Of a DNA stretch of 64,000 nucleotides, positions 8,053-16,700 are shown piece by piece. Where the stretch lies: the NCBI RefSeq assembly GCF_900130015.1, contig NZ_FQXS01000004.1:62001-126000 (forward strand), read 5' to 3'. Source of the DNA: Desulfofustis glycolicus DSM 9705 (GTDB taxonomy: Bacteria; Desulfobacterota; Desulfobulbia; Desulfobulbales; Desulfocapsaceae). The number at the start of each line of letters is the position of its first letter. The stretch's first letter is position 1. Made by a program: the position numbers and the translations under genes. The notes beneath the pieces were generated by a model that ran no database searches, had not been told where the DNA came from, and was given only the letters and a program-made list of their open reading frames with translations.

Positions 8053-11000
8053 ATGGCCTGCAGCCGGCGTCCGCAACACCCACGCCCGATCCGGTATCAT
8101 GCCGGCCCGGCGCTTGCTCTGCTCTGGACGCTTTTCCTGGCAGGCTGCTGGTCTCTTCTGCCCGGTATCCGGCCGGCAGTCTGTCTGCCGCTTGCTCCTG
8201 AAAAAACAATCACCATCGTCACCCGAGATGGTGAGCAACCGGCCTGGAAACATTTCTGGGACAGAGCCCGTGAATTGGTCAAGAAAGAGCAATACGAAGC
8301 GGCAATCACATCCTATTTGTCAGTTCTTGAAGAAAAACCGCATATCGAGGAAGTCAGATGGGAATTGTGCAAAGTATTGATTACCGTCGGCGATTACGAG
8401 CGGGCGTCCTGGTATCTGGAAGGTCTTTTGGAACTTGATCCGACAAGGAACGACTATTTGATCAGTGCAGGAACGCTTGCGCTTGCCAAGAACGACAATG
8501 AACGCGCCTTTGAACTTTTTGGTCAGGTACTCGAACAGGACCCGTTTTCCAGTCAGGCAAACGAAGCACTGACCGGGATGGTGCAGTCCTTGAGAAACCG
8601 GGACCGGGTGGATCTCGCTATCCCGCTGATGGAGCAGTTGTATCAACGCGGCAGCGCAAACCCTGAGCTGATTCTCGATCTGGCCCGTGCTGCGGAACGA
8701 ATTGGAGACTATGACAAAGCGTGTCATTACTACGCGGTGTTGGTCAAGAAATACCGGGTTGCTCCGACAATCCTCGAGGAAGCGGCCGAACTCTTTAAGA
8801 ATCGGTCACGGATCGATGATGCCGCCGCTCTCTGGCAGAGATTGCTCGAAGAACGACCGGATGACCTGTTTTACCACGAAAAGCTTGCCGATTACCGTAT
8901 CGATCGCGACCAGAAGCGCCTGGCCTTGCCCCATCTCCTGGCCCTGGTCGAACACGGCATCAGGCGCGAAGAGCTGCTGCCTGTCATCGCCGATATCTAT
9001 TTGTATGAGGAAGGACGTATAGACCGGGCTCTGGCCTATTTCGAGCAATACCGAAATGAGTTTCCGACCGGAAAAGATGTTTCCGCTCGGATCGCCGACA
9101 TCCAGCTGATCCTCGCCAATGATCTGTTGACCATTGTCGAGAATAACGGCGCCTGGATGCTCTGGCGTGATCTTGCCACGGTAACCCCCGATCGAATCGG
9201 CATTTACCGGGCAATGGCGGGGTTATTGGAAAAACTCGGCAAGCGACAGGAACTGGCCGAGGTACTGCAAATCATCGTATTGCACGAGCCAGGTGATACC
9301 GATTCGTTGAGCATGCTTGCCCGGCTCTACCTTGATGACAAACAATTTGCTTCATGTATCTCGTTGCTGCAGACGCACCGGAGCAGGGACGATTTTCCCG
9401 TGCCCCTGCAGCTGACTCTGGCCCGGTGCCAGCGCGGCGCTGGTGACGATGTAGAACAATTAAATAGCCTTGTTGCTTATCTGCAGCACCGTTCGAGTGA
9501 TCTGAACGTCCGGGGTGACGCTATCAAACTCGCCGGCCGTCTCGGTTTTATCGACACGGTGGAAAAGCTGAAGACGGATGCGTCCGCCGCGGTGGAAAAG
9601 ACGCCGGTACTGCTGCGGGCTTATCTTGATGCACTGATCGCCAACCACCTCTACGCGACAGCGCAGCGTGCGATCGATAACGTTTTGGTGCGGCTTGGCG
9701 ACGATCCGCAGAATCGGTCGCTGCTTCTCCGCCGGAGGGCTGAAATTCTCGCCGTTCGCGGCAATTCGTATCAGGCTGAAGAAGTCTTACGATCGCTGCT
9801 CGCCGAGCAGCCTGACTCTCCTGAGGCACTGCTGTCTCTTGCCGGATTCGCACTGGATCGACACGATTATAACGGCGCTGCCGTCTGGTTGGCGGCAGCG
9901 GAACAACTAGCCGGCACAAAAGTTGCCGGTGACATCGGAGCGACACGCAAACCAACGCTTTTCCATCTCCAAGCCAAACTGCGCTGGTATACCGGCAATC
10001 GACAACAGGCTCTGAACCAGCTCTTCCAATACTTTACCAACACCAGACCGACAAAGCCGCTCAGTGGTGTCGAGCAGGATATGCTGCTTTTTTTCATGGG
10101 TGTTTTTTTACAAGAACGGCAGGCGGCAGCTGAAACAGCTCGTTTTAAGGAACTGCTGCAAAACGTAAAACCGGAAAGACTGGCCGGAGTGTTGTCAGAA
10201 CTACTGAGCGGCGGTCCTGAGATCAAAGACGAAACGATTGACGCACTGTCCCGGCATTTGAAGGCGCTTCCGCTCGCCGAGCGTCTCGATACGTGTCACA
10301 TCTTGATCGGGCTCCAGCAGCCACAGGCAGCGCTTGCCATCGGTGAGCGGGTTCAGCGCGATCTTCCCGAAACTCTCCGGGCTCGCGTTTTAGTTGCCCA
10401 GGCCCTCTCCGCTTCAGGCAAACACGAGCGGGCCGAACGGGAATTTCTGGCTTTGTATCAGCAGCTTCCCAATGAACAATCCTTTTCCGAGGAGGCTGAA
10501 CAGCTGGCTGTACTGCTCGGACGGCCGAAAGCGAGGTTAACCGGAGCCGGGCGCATCGACGAGCCGGAGGACATCCTTGCCGATCCCCGATCGGCTGTCC
10601 TTCAGGCCCGGTCTTTATGGTCCGAGGATCGCTGGGACGAAGCTTTGAAACTCTATGGAACGGTACAGCAGGTTCTCGACAAGCAGGTACTCGGCGTCCT
10701 GGAGAGAATAAAAAGTACCGAAACCTTTCGTCGTACGTTTCCCGAATCGGCGCGCCGGATGGTCCTGATTTCCAAAGGAGACGAAGAGATGCTCGACGAG
10801 ATCATGTCTCCCTCTTTTTTCGTGGCTGCCAGAACCGAGGATATCGTCGATCTGGCAGCGTCGTCCTACGCTTCTTATCGCTGGTGGAAGATCATCAACA
10901 AGGAGCGTGAAGCAAAGCTGGCCATCAATGCCCGGGAATTCTACCAGGCTGAACGTACCTATCAAGAATTGCAGGATATTGACGAGTCGGCGGTACAATC

Positions 11001-12051
11001 ATCCTATGCAGATCTGGCAACAATTTACAGCCGTCTGGGCAAACGCCAGAAGGAAGCGCAGCTTTTCGAGAAACTGAAGGAAAGCCAGCAGGAGGTACCG
11101 GTCCTCAAAGAGGCGGCAGAAAAAATCGTGCGTCAGCGACAGCCTCACCTGTCATTGGACTCGCGATACCGTGAAGAACAGGGCCGCGATGGACACATCG
11201 ATATCACGCAAGGGTATGCCGGAGCGAACGTGCAATTCAACCCTGCCGTTTTTCACGAAGCGGGTGCCTGGTTCGGCCGCAATGAATACGGTAACAGCGA
11301 TGCCTCCACATTGGCCAAAAGCGTGTATATCAGTGGCCGATACGCCCTGCAATTCAATGAATATCTGAAAGGGGAGATCAATGCCGGGTTTGAGGATTTT
11401 GACACCGACGGTAAATCGTTTGTCGTGTTCGATATCGGGCTTGAGGGAAATCTTGAAGAAAAGGTCAATATCTTTGTCTCACTGAACCAGCGTCCGGTGG
11501 CGGATACCATAGAATCCCTGACTGCCGGACTGTACAAAAAGCAGTTCAGGTCCGGTATCACCATCGATTATCTGCCGCGGGTGTTTCTCGGCTTTGATTT
11601 CAGCATGCACGACTACAGCGATATCAACGACGGACGGGTCTTCAACTTGTTTGCTTCCTATCGATTTTTTAGGGAACAAAGCTCCTTTGATCTCAGTTAT
11701 CGATACCAGAAGATCGAAAACAGCATCGATAACGAATATGGTGACGACCAGGAGGATACGCTCCGCCCCGAATTAACGTATTGGAGCCCCGGCAAGTATT
11801 GGCAGCACTTGGCAACGGCCGAATACAGGTTCGATCTATGGCCGACAGGCAAACTGCAGGGGGGAACGAGTTATGTTTCAGCCCTTTATGGGCTCGGCAT
11901 CGAAAAGGGAGACTCACTGGTTCAGAAACTGACTTTTACTATTTCACTTGAAATGAGTCCGTTATTTTTAGTAAAAGGAGGGTTCTCGTCCGATTGGTCG
12001 GACGACTACGATCATTACGGCGTGTCCGCCTCCCTGGCGTACCGTTGGTAA
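8053..12051 (+). CDS. Giant TPR protein with C-terminal outer-membrane beta-barrel
   Basis: 1332 residues from the ATG at 8053; an ATG at 7996 would add 19 residues before an unusually long N-terminus. An Arg-rich start is followed by a hydrophobic signal segment (ALALLWTLFLAGCW) in which LAGC could also be a lipobox. Residues about 60-1020 are tetratricopeptide repeats (for example EVRWELCKVLITVGDYERA, LLSLAGFALDRHDYNGAAVW). From about residue 1030 alternating strands form a predicted barrel of some 14-16 strands, ending in an aromatic residue (SLAYRW). The layout matches BcsC/PgaA-type exopolysaccharide exporters, but no synthase is next to it; only the sugar aminotransferase upstream hints at a glycan role. 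Confidence 0.82.
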   Translation: MACSRRPQHPRPIRYHAGPALALLWTLFLAGCWSLLPGIRPAVCLPLAPEKTITIVTRDGEQPAWKHFWDRARELVKKEQYEAAITSYLSVLEEKPHIEEVRWELCKVLITVGDYERASWYLEGLLELDPTRNDYLISAGTLALAKNDNERAFELFGQVLEQDPFSSQANEALTGMVQSLRNRDRVDLAIPLMEQLYQRGSANPELILDLARAAERIGDYDKACHYYAVLVKKYRVAPTILEEAAELFKNRSRIDDAAALWQRLLEERPDDLFYHEKLADYRIDRDQKRLALPHLLALVEHGIRREELLPVIADIYLYEEGRIDRALAYFEQYRNEFPTGKDVSARIADIQLILANDLLTIVENNGAWMLWRDLATVTPDRIGIYRAMAGLLEKLGKRQELAEVLQIIVLHEPGDTDSLSMLARLYLDDKQFASCISLLQTHRSRDDFPVPLQLTLARCQRGAGDDVEQLNSLVAYLQHRSSDLNVRGDAIKLAGRLGFIDTVEKLKTDASAAVEKTPVLLRAYLDALIANHLYATAQRAIDNVLVRLGDDPQNRSLLLRRRAEILAVRGNSYQAEEVLRSLLAEQPDSPEALLSLAGFALDRHDYNGAAVWLAAAEQLAGTKVAGDIGATRKPTLFHLQAKLRWYTGNRQQALNQLFQYFTNTRPTKPLSGVEQDMLLFFMGVFLQERQAAAETARFKELLQNVKPERLAGVLSELLSGGPEIKDETIDALSRHLKALPLAERLDTCHILIGLQQPQAALAIGERVQRDLPETLRARVLVAQALSASGKHERAEREFLALYQQLPNEQSFSEEAEQLAVLLGRPKARLTGAGRIDEPEDILADPRSAVLQARSLWSEDRWDEALKLYGTVQQVLDKQVLGVLERIKSTETFRRTFPESARRMVLISKGDEEMLDEIMSPSFFVAARTEDIVDLAASSYASYRWWKIINKEREAKLAINAREFYQAERTYQELQDIDESAVQSSYADLATIYSRLGKRQKEAQLFEKLKESQQEVPVLKEAAEKIVRQRQPHLSLDSRYREEQGRDGHIDITQGYAGANVQFNPAVFHEAGAWFGRNEYGNSDASTLAKSVYISGRYALQFNEYLKGEINAGFEDFDTDGKSFVVFDIGLEGNLEEKVNIFVSLNQRPVADTIESLTAGLYKKQFRSGITIDYLPRVFLGFDFSMHDYSDINDGRVFNLFASYRFFREQSSFDLSYRYQKIENSIDNEYGDDQEDTLRPELTYWSPGKYWQHLATAEYRFDLWPTGKLQGGTSYVSALYGLGIEKGDSLVQKLTFTISLEMSPLFLVKGGFSSDWSDDYDHYGVSASLAYRW

Positions 12052-12125
12052 GTTGCGCACGTAAGTTTTTCCTGCACCGGTCTTCAGCAGGCCGCGGCAG
12101 GTATTTTTTTTTATGGAGGCAGCAC

Positions 12126-12611
12126 ATGGTAGAACGCATACCGATGTCAAAAACCGGCTACCAACGACTCAAGGAAGAGCTGGAACGATTAGAAAGGAAG
12201 GATCGGCGCGAGGTTGTTCAGGCCATCGAAACCGCACGGGGGCATGGCGATCTGAAGGAGAATGCTGAATATCACGCGGCCAAAGAACGACAGGGCCACA
12301 TAGAAGGCCGGATCCTTGAGCTCAAGGACAAACTGAGCCGTGCCGAGGTGATCGATTGCACAAAAGTCAGATGTGACCGTGCCGTCTTTGGCACGATCGT
12401 CAGTCTGCTCGATCTCGATACCAATGAGGAAATCAGCTATCAGCTCCTTGGGCCGGAGGAGGCGGATGTCAAAAAGGGATCGATATCAGTCCTCTCGCCT
12501 CTGGGGAGTTGCCTGATCGGCAAAGAAGTCGGGGATGACGTCCTGGCTCGAACCCCGGGGGGCAATAGGGAGTTTGAGGTCACCGGCATCTCGGCCGCCG
12601 AGATTGCCTGA
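12126..12611 (+). CDS. greA: Transcription elongation factor GreA
   Basis: 161 residues from the ATG at 12126, with the ribosome site TATGGAGGC. It has the N-terminal coiled coil with the acidic tip ARGHGDLKENAEYHAAKE (the D/E pair that reaches the RNA polymerase active site) and the C-terminal FKBP-like domain (SPLGSCLIGKEVGDDV). It rescues backtracked polymerase by stimulating transcript cleavage. It follows the TPR protein by 74 bp and converges with tetR. Confidence 0.95.
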   Translation: MVERIPMSKTGYQRLKEELERLERKDRREVVQAIETARGHGDLKENAEYHAAKERQGHIEGRILELKDKLSRAEVIDCTKVRCDRAVFGTIVSLLDLDTNEEISYQLLGPEEADVKKGSISVLSPLGSCLIGKEVGDDVLARTPGGNREFEVTGISAAEIA

Positions 12612-12630
12612 CAAGAGGTGCGTCTTGTTG

Positions 12631-13221
12631 TCAGTCTCTTCTCTCTATCATGCCGAACAGAAAAAGGGATAGGACCTGCTCCGTCGTTTCTTCCAGAGAG
12701 TAGCTCGAAGTGCTTGTTTCCGTCCAGACACGGGAGACTTCATCCAGTGCACCGAAAAAGGCTCTCTTGGCAATTCCCGGCATGATTTCCTTGCGATAGA
12801 TGTGCTGCTCTTGGCCAAGCCTGATGATTTCCGATATCAGGTCGATGTATTGTTTGAATGTTTTGTTGCGATATTCTTTGACGAGTTTATCACTCTGCCG
12901 AAGCTCGATGTGAATGACCTCGGCCAGATTTTTGTTCTGTTTCATCGCCGCCAGGTGCTTGTGGACGAAAATGGTAAGCATCTTGTGCGGATCAGTCTCT
13001 TTTTTAATCGCTTTTTGTATCTGTTCGATAATTTTGCCGATTTCCTCTTCAAGAACGGAGATCAAGATATCGAATTTATTGTTGAAATAGAGATAAATCG
13101 TGCCGTCCGCAACCTTGGCCTCTTTGGCTATATCGGAGATCCTGGCATTAAAGAACCCCTTCTTTGCAAAGACCTTGGTCGCTGAGACGAGAATCTTGTT
13201 GTGCTTTTCGACGGATTTCAT
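12631..13221 (-). CDS. TetR/AcrR family transcriptional regulator
   Basis: 196 residues. N-terminal DNA-binding domain with the helix-turn-helix ISDIAKEAKVADGTIYLYF; the all-helical C-terminal domain (KEIMPGIAKRAFFGALDEVSRVW) resembles the FadR-type fatty-acyl-CoA-sensing group of Bacillus and Thermus, which is an inference from the HTH and the operator only. A perfect palindrome at 13252-13277, 31 bp upstream of its start, is the likely autoregulatory operator. No lipid-degradation genes are adjacent. Confidence 0.88.
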   Translation of the reverse strand: MKSVEKHNKILVSATKVFAKKGFFNARISDIAKEAKVADGTIYLYFNNKFDILISVLEEEIGKIIEQIQKAIKKETDPHKMLTIFVHKHLAAMKQNKNLAEVIHIELRQSDKLVKEYRNKTFKQYIDLISEIIRLGQEQHIYRKEIMPGIAKRAFFGALDEVSRVWTETSTSSYSLEETTEQVLSLFLFGMIERRD

Positions 13222-13251
13222 GACATCTATTTAGATTAACAGTGTAAAGGG

Positions 13252-13277
13252 TAGATGAATGACTATTCATTCATCTA
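13252..13277. promoter_or_regulatory. TetR-type operator palindrome
   Basis: Two perfect 11-bp arms, TAGATGAATGA and TCATTCATCTA, separated by CTAT. The core TGAATGA-N4-TCATTCA is like the sites of FadR-type TetR repressors. It lies 31 bp upstream of the tetR start. Confidence 0.8.
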
Positions 13278-13407
13278 CTCATTGGCATGCCATTTGTCAA
13301 CGCCGGCCTGGAAAAATTTCTCAACAATTGTACGGTGAGGGCGGCCGGGCGAAACGTTTGACTGAACATATTGTGATTGTAAGATTGTCGAAATCGACTA
13401 ATCTTAC

Positions 13408-13547
13408 GGGGAGCTTGAACATTTCCGAGCTTCGTTCAAGATCAAGGCGCGCAAGAAAATATTTCCGCAGGAATAGATGATATTCCGAGGATAAAATATG
13501 ATTGCGCAACGACGAGATTGGGCGAAATGACGATTTTTCAAGCTCCC
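13408..13547 (-). mobile_element. MITE-like palindromic element, copy C
   Basis: 140 bp in the opposite orientation to the other three copies. The ends are GGGGAGCTTGAA and TTCAAGCTCCCC, a second terminal-repeat subtype shared with copy D. Interior blocks (GCGCAACGACGAG, TTGATCTTGAACGAA in reverse complement) match the other copies. The flanks CTTA (13403-13406) and CTTA (13548-13551) are a probable short target duplication. It lies in the 560-bp tetR/purD intergenic region; the remaining sequence to 13781 shows no gene. Confidence 0.8.
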
Positions 13548-13781
13548 CTTATAGGTTACTCTGGAACATGCCAGCTCCGTTCGTCGGCTGCGGGCCTGCA
13601 GGGGGAATTTTCCAAGCCGGTCTCTCGGAAGGTGCGGGGTGACTGTTGTCTCCGTGAACGTAGTGCCGGAATGACCGAGACGCTCTGGTCTCGGTCTCGT
13701 GTCGTGACATTTCCGAGCAGAAACGGCGCCTTCATCGACCGGTGAAAGGCCCATTTCGTCAGAATCGTAAAAGGGGGAGTT

Positions 13782-15557
13782 ATGAAGATCCTGGTTATTG
13801 GTTCAGGAGGCAGGGAGCATGCACTGGTCTGGAAAATCAGACAAAGCTCCAAGGTGTCCGATATTTACTGTGCGCCTGGTAATGCAGGAATCGCCGATCT
13901 CGCTCAATGCGTCGCTATCGATGTCACCGATATCGAGGCCTTAACGGCGTTTGCCGAAGAGCATGCCATTGACTTGACCGTGGTCGGCCCGGAAGCGTCG
14001 CTGACAGCCGGAGTCGTCGATGCATTTGAACAAAAAGGCATGAGAATATTCGGCCCGAACCGTGCCGCAGCAGCTCTGGAGGGCAGCAAGGCGTTCTCCA
14101 AGGAGTTCCTGAAGAAATACCGGATTCCCACCGCTGATTTCAAAATCTTTGGCGAAGCGAAGAAGGCGAAAAAATATATTGAGAAATGCGGCGCCCCAAT
14201 CGTCGTCAAGGCCGACGGTCTGGCTGCAGGGAAAGGTGTTATTGTTGCGGCCACAATTGATCAGGCGAAAGAAGCGGTTGATCTGATCATGAAACAGAAA
14301 AAATTTGGCAGTGCCGGCAGTAAAGTCGTCGTGGAACAATGTCTGGTTGGAGAAGAGGCGTCATTTATCGCTTTTACCGATGGCAAGACTGTAGTGCCGC
14401 TGCCCACCTCGCAGGATCACAAAGCGGTTTTTGACGACGATCAAGGGCCGAATACCGGTGGCATGGGCGCCTATTCGCCGGCGCCGGTGGTTACCGACGA
14501 GATTTCCCGATTCGTCATGGAAGAGGTCATGTTGCCGACCGTGCGCGGCATGGCGGCCGAGGGAAGGTTCTACAAAGGGATGCTCTATGCCGGGCTGATG
14601 ATTGACGACGGTCGCGTCAATGTTCTTGAGTTCAATTGCCGATTCGGAGATCCGGAAGCCCAGCCGTTATTGATGCGGTTGAAGACCGATATTATCGATA
14701 TATTTGAGGCGACTATCGACGGCAGGCTCGAACAATTCCAGTTGGAGATTGATCCACGACCGACCGTCTGCGTCGTCATGGCATCCGGTGGCTATCCCGG
14801 GTCATATGAAACCGGCAAACAGATTCGTGGACTCAAAGCGGTTCCGGATTCGCCTGAGGTGACCGTTTTTCACGCCGGCACCAAGCGAAACAAGGGGCGA
14901 CTGGTGACTGCCGGCGGCCGAGTGCTCGGCGTTACTGCCATCGGCGAGAGCCTTGACGCAGCACGCGACTGCGCCTACCGGGCGGTTGCCAAGATCAGTT
15001 GGGCCGGTTGCCATTATCGTTCTGATATCGGTAATAAAGCTATACAGCGGAGGTCGGACGCCGGATCGCAGCCGGTGGTCGGCATCCTGATGGGCAGCGA
15101 TTCCGATCTGCCGGTAATGCGCGCTGCCGCGGATATTTTTGCGAGTATGCAGGTACCGTGCGAAATGACGGTCGCCTCTGCGCACCGCACGCCGGAGTTG
15201 GTTATGGAGTATACCCGATCAGCACCGGAGCGGGGGATCAAGATCATCATCGCCGGGGCCGGCATGGCAGCCCATTTGGCCGGTGTCATTGCTTCCCATA
15301 CCGATCTGCCGGTAATTGGTGTTCCGCTCGATGCATCGCCGCTGGGTGGTATGGATGCGTTGCTGGCAACCGTCCAGATGCCGCCCGGCGTTCCAGTAGC
15401 GACAATGGGGATAGGCAAAGCCGGAGCGAAAAACGCGGCAGTTCTCGCTTGCCGTATCCTGGCTTTGGAAGATCAGCAAATCGCTCAGAAATTGCGTGAT
15501 TTCCGCGCCAAGATGGTTGCGGAAGTGCATGAAAAGGCCCGAGCGCTCAAAGGTTGA
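13782..15557 (+). CDS. purD-purE: Fused purine enzyme: GAR synthetase (PurD) + N5-CAIR mutase (PurE)
   Basis: 591 residues. Residues 1-about 420 are a full PurD ATP-grasp enzyme (MKILVIGSGGREHALVWKI; VVKADGLAAGKGVIVAA; FNCRFGDPEAQPL) that joins phosphoribosylamine and glycine. After a short linker (about 421-430), residues 431-565 are a complete class I PurE (GILMGSDSDLPVM; SAHRTPELV; GAGMAAHLAGVIA), the N5-carboxyaminoimidazole ribonucleotide mutase. The two enzymes work four steps apart in IMP synthesis, so this is not a substrate-channelling pair. The ribosome site AGGGGGAG precedes the ATG. The reading frame is unbroken across the junction. Confidence 0.95.
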   Translation: MKILVIGSGGREHALVWKIRQSSKVSDIYCAPGNAGIADLAQCVAIDVTDIEALTAFAEEHAIDLTVVGPEASLTAGVVDAFEQKGMRIFGPNRAAAALEGSKAFSKEFLKKYRIPTADFKIFGEAKKAKKYIEKCGAPIVVKADGLAAGKGVIVAATIDQAKEAVDLIMKQKKFGSAGSKVVVEQCLVGEEASFIAFTDGKTVVPLPTSQDHKAVFDDDQGPNTGGMGAYSPAPVVTDEISRFVMEEVMLPTVRGMAAEGRFYKGMLYAGLMIDDGRVNVLEFNCRFGDPEAQPLLMRLKTDIIDIFEATIDGRLEQFQLEIDPRPTVCVVMASGGYPGSYETGKQIRGLKAVPDSPEVTVFHAGTKRNKGRLVTAGGRVLGVTAIGESLDAARDCAYRAVAKISWAGCHYRSDIGNKAIQRRSDAGSQPVVGILMGSDSDLPVMRAAADIFASMQVPCEMTVASAHRTPELVMEYTRSAPERGIKIIIAGAGMAAHLAGVIASHTDLPVIGVPLDASPLGGMDALLATVQMPPGVPVATMGIGKAGAKNAAVLACRILALEDQQIAQKLRDFRAKMVAEVHEKARALKG

Positions 15558-16185
15558 CCGGATTCAGGTGGTGAGCGCTGCCGCATTGGCAAAAGCGGCG
15601 GCGCTCATTGCTGCGGGGGGCATTGTCGCTCTACCGACCGAGACATCTTATGGGCTTGCTGTCGATCCGTTCAATGAGCAAGCACTCAGGCGGCTCTTCG
15701 CCGTCAAGCAGCGGTCGCGCCACAAACCGGTGTTGGTGCTGATAGATGGGACCGAGTGGCTACGACAGCTGGCCGCAGCTATCCCCGCCTGTTATAGACC
15801 GCTGCTGGCAACGTATTGGCCGGGGCCGTTGACGATGATTTTTCCCGCCGTGCCCCTTCTTTCTCCGTGGCTGACCGGCGCAACTGCAACAGTCGGTATC
15901 AGGGTTTCTTCCGATCCCGTTGCCAACGGCGTCTGTCGGGCCGTTGGCGGCCCGATCACGGCGACCAGCGCAAATATTTCCGGAATGGAACCGGCACGGT
16001 CAGCGGAGCAGATCTATCACCAGTTCGGAGATACGATCGATCTGATCCTCGACGACGGTGAACGAAACGGCGGCAAATGTTCCACGGTCATAACCCAGGA
16101 AGGGGGGGAGTTACGACTGATAAGGGCTGGTAGAATCGATTTTTCCCTGTTGACGGCGACCGGCATGCCGATACACGGTAATTGA
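15529..16185 (+). CDS. L-threonylcarbamoyladenylate synthase (Sua5/YrdC/YwlC family)
   Basis: About 218 residues if it starts at the ATG at 15529; the frame also opens at 15496 inside purD-purE, and a GTG pair at 15568 could be the true start. It is a single YrdC domain (GGIVALPTETSYGLAVDP, KQRSRHKPVLVLI, YWPGPLTMIFPA, GPITATSANISG). It makes threonylcarbamoyl-AMP from threonine, bicarbonate and ATP for the t6A37 tRNA modification. The C-terminal Sua5 domain is absent. It overlaps or abuts purD-purE, so the genes are translationally coupled. Confidence 0.9.
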   Translation: MKRPERSKVDRIQVVSAAALAKAAALIAAGGIVALPTETSYGLAVDPFNEQALRRLFAVKQRSRHKPVLVLIDGTEWLRQLAAAIPACYRPLLATYWPGPLTMIFPAVPLLSPWLTGATATVGIRVSSDPVANGVCRAVGGPITATSANISGMEPARSAEQIYHQFGDTIDLILDDGERNGGKCSTVITQEGGELRLIRAGRIDFSLLTATGMPIHGN

Positions 16186-16288
16186 GTTTTTTCCCGGCTC
16201 ATGGTAATGCTCGCATACCAGGTGCGTACAACCCATTCAGGAAGCGATCAGTGTCAGGATGATAAACAGGAACTGTGGACCGGCAGCC

Positions 16289-16612
16289 ATGATGAACTTC
16301 AATTGGAACAAGGAATTTGCCTTGCAACAGGCGGCAGACGATGCCGATCTGCTTCAGGAACTCCTCGAATTATTTAAAGGATCCTGCGCCAACGATATCA
16401 CTCTGATCGAACGAGGACTCGAAAACAACGATGCGGAGCAGGTACGAGCAGCGGCGCACTCGATCAAGGGTGCCGCCGCCAGCCTCGGCATGCACGGCAT
16501 CCGCGATGTAGCCCTGAGCATTGAAACGGCGGCACGGGCCAACGATCTTGCCGCTGCGCAAGAACACCTTTCGGTCTTGGAGCGATTCGGCGTGGAGCTA
16601 CAAACGCTGTGA
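16289..16612 (+). CDS. Stand-alone HPt phosphotransfer protein
   Basis: 107 residues from the ATG at 16289 (a second ATG follows at once, and an upstream in-frame ATG at 16259 is less likely). It is one HPt domain with the phospho-accepting His57 in AAAHSIKGAAASLG, the consensus AHxxKG. It carries phosphate between a hybrid kinase receiver and a response regulator. No kinase or regulator gene is adjacent, so its partners lie elsewhere. Confidence 0.88.
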   Translation: MMNFNWNKEFALQQAADDADLLQELLELFKGSCANDITLIERGLENNDAEQVRAAAHSIKGAAASLGMHGIRDVALSIETAARANDLAAAQEHLSVLERFGVELQTL

Positions 16613-16700
16613 TTATCTTCTCTTCCGTACTGGCCGGTACTGCCGGAGGCTGCCGCCGGAATAGGCTTGGCAGGTGTGGATCTCCGACCGCAGGCGCTGC

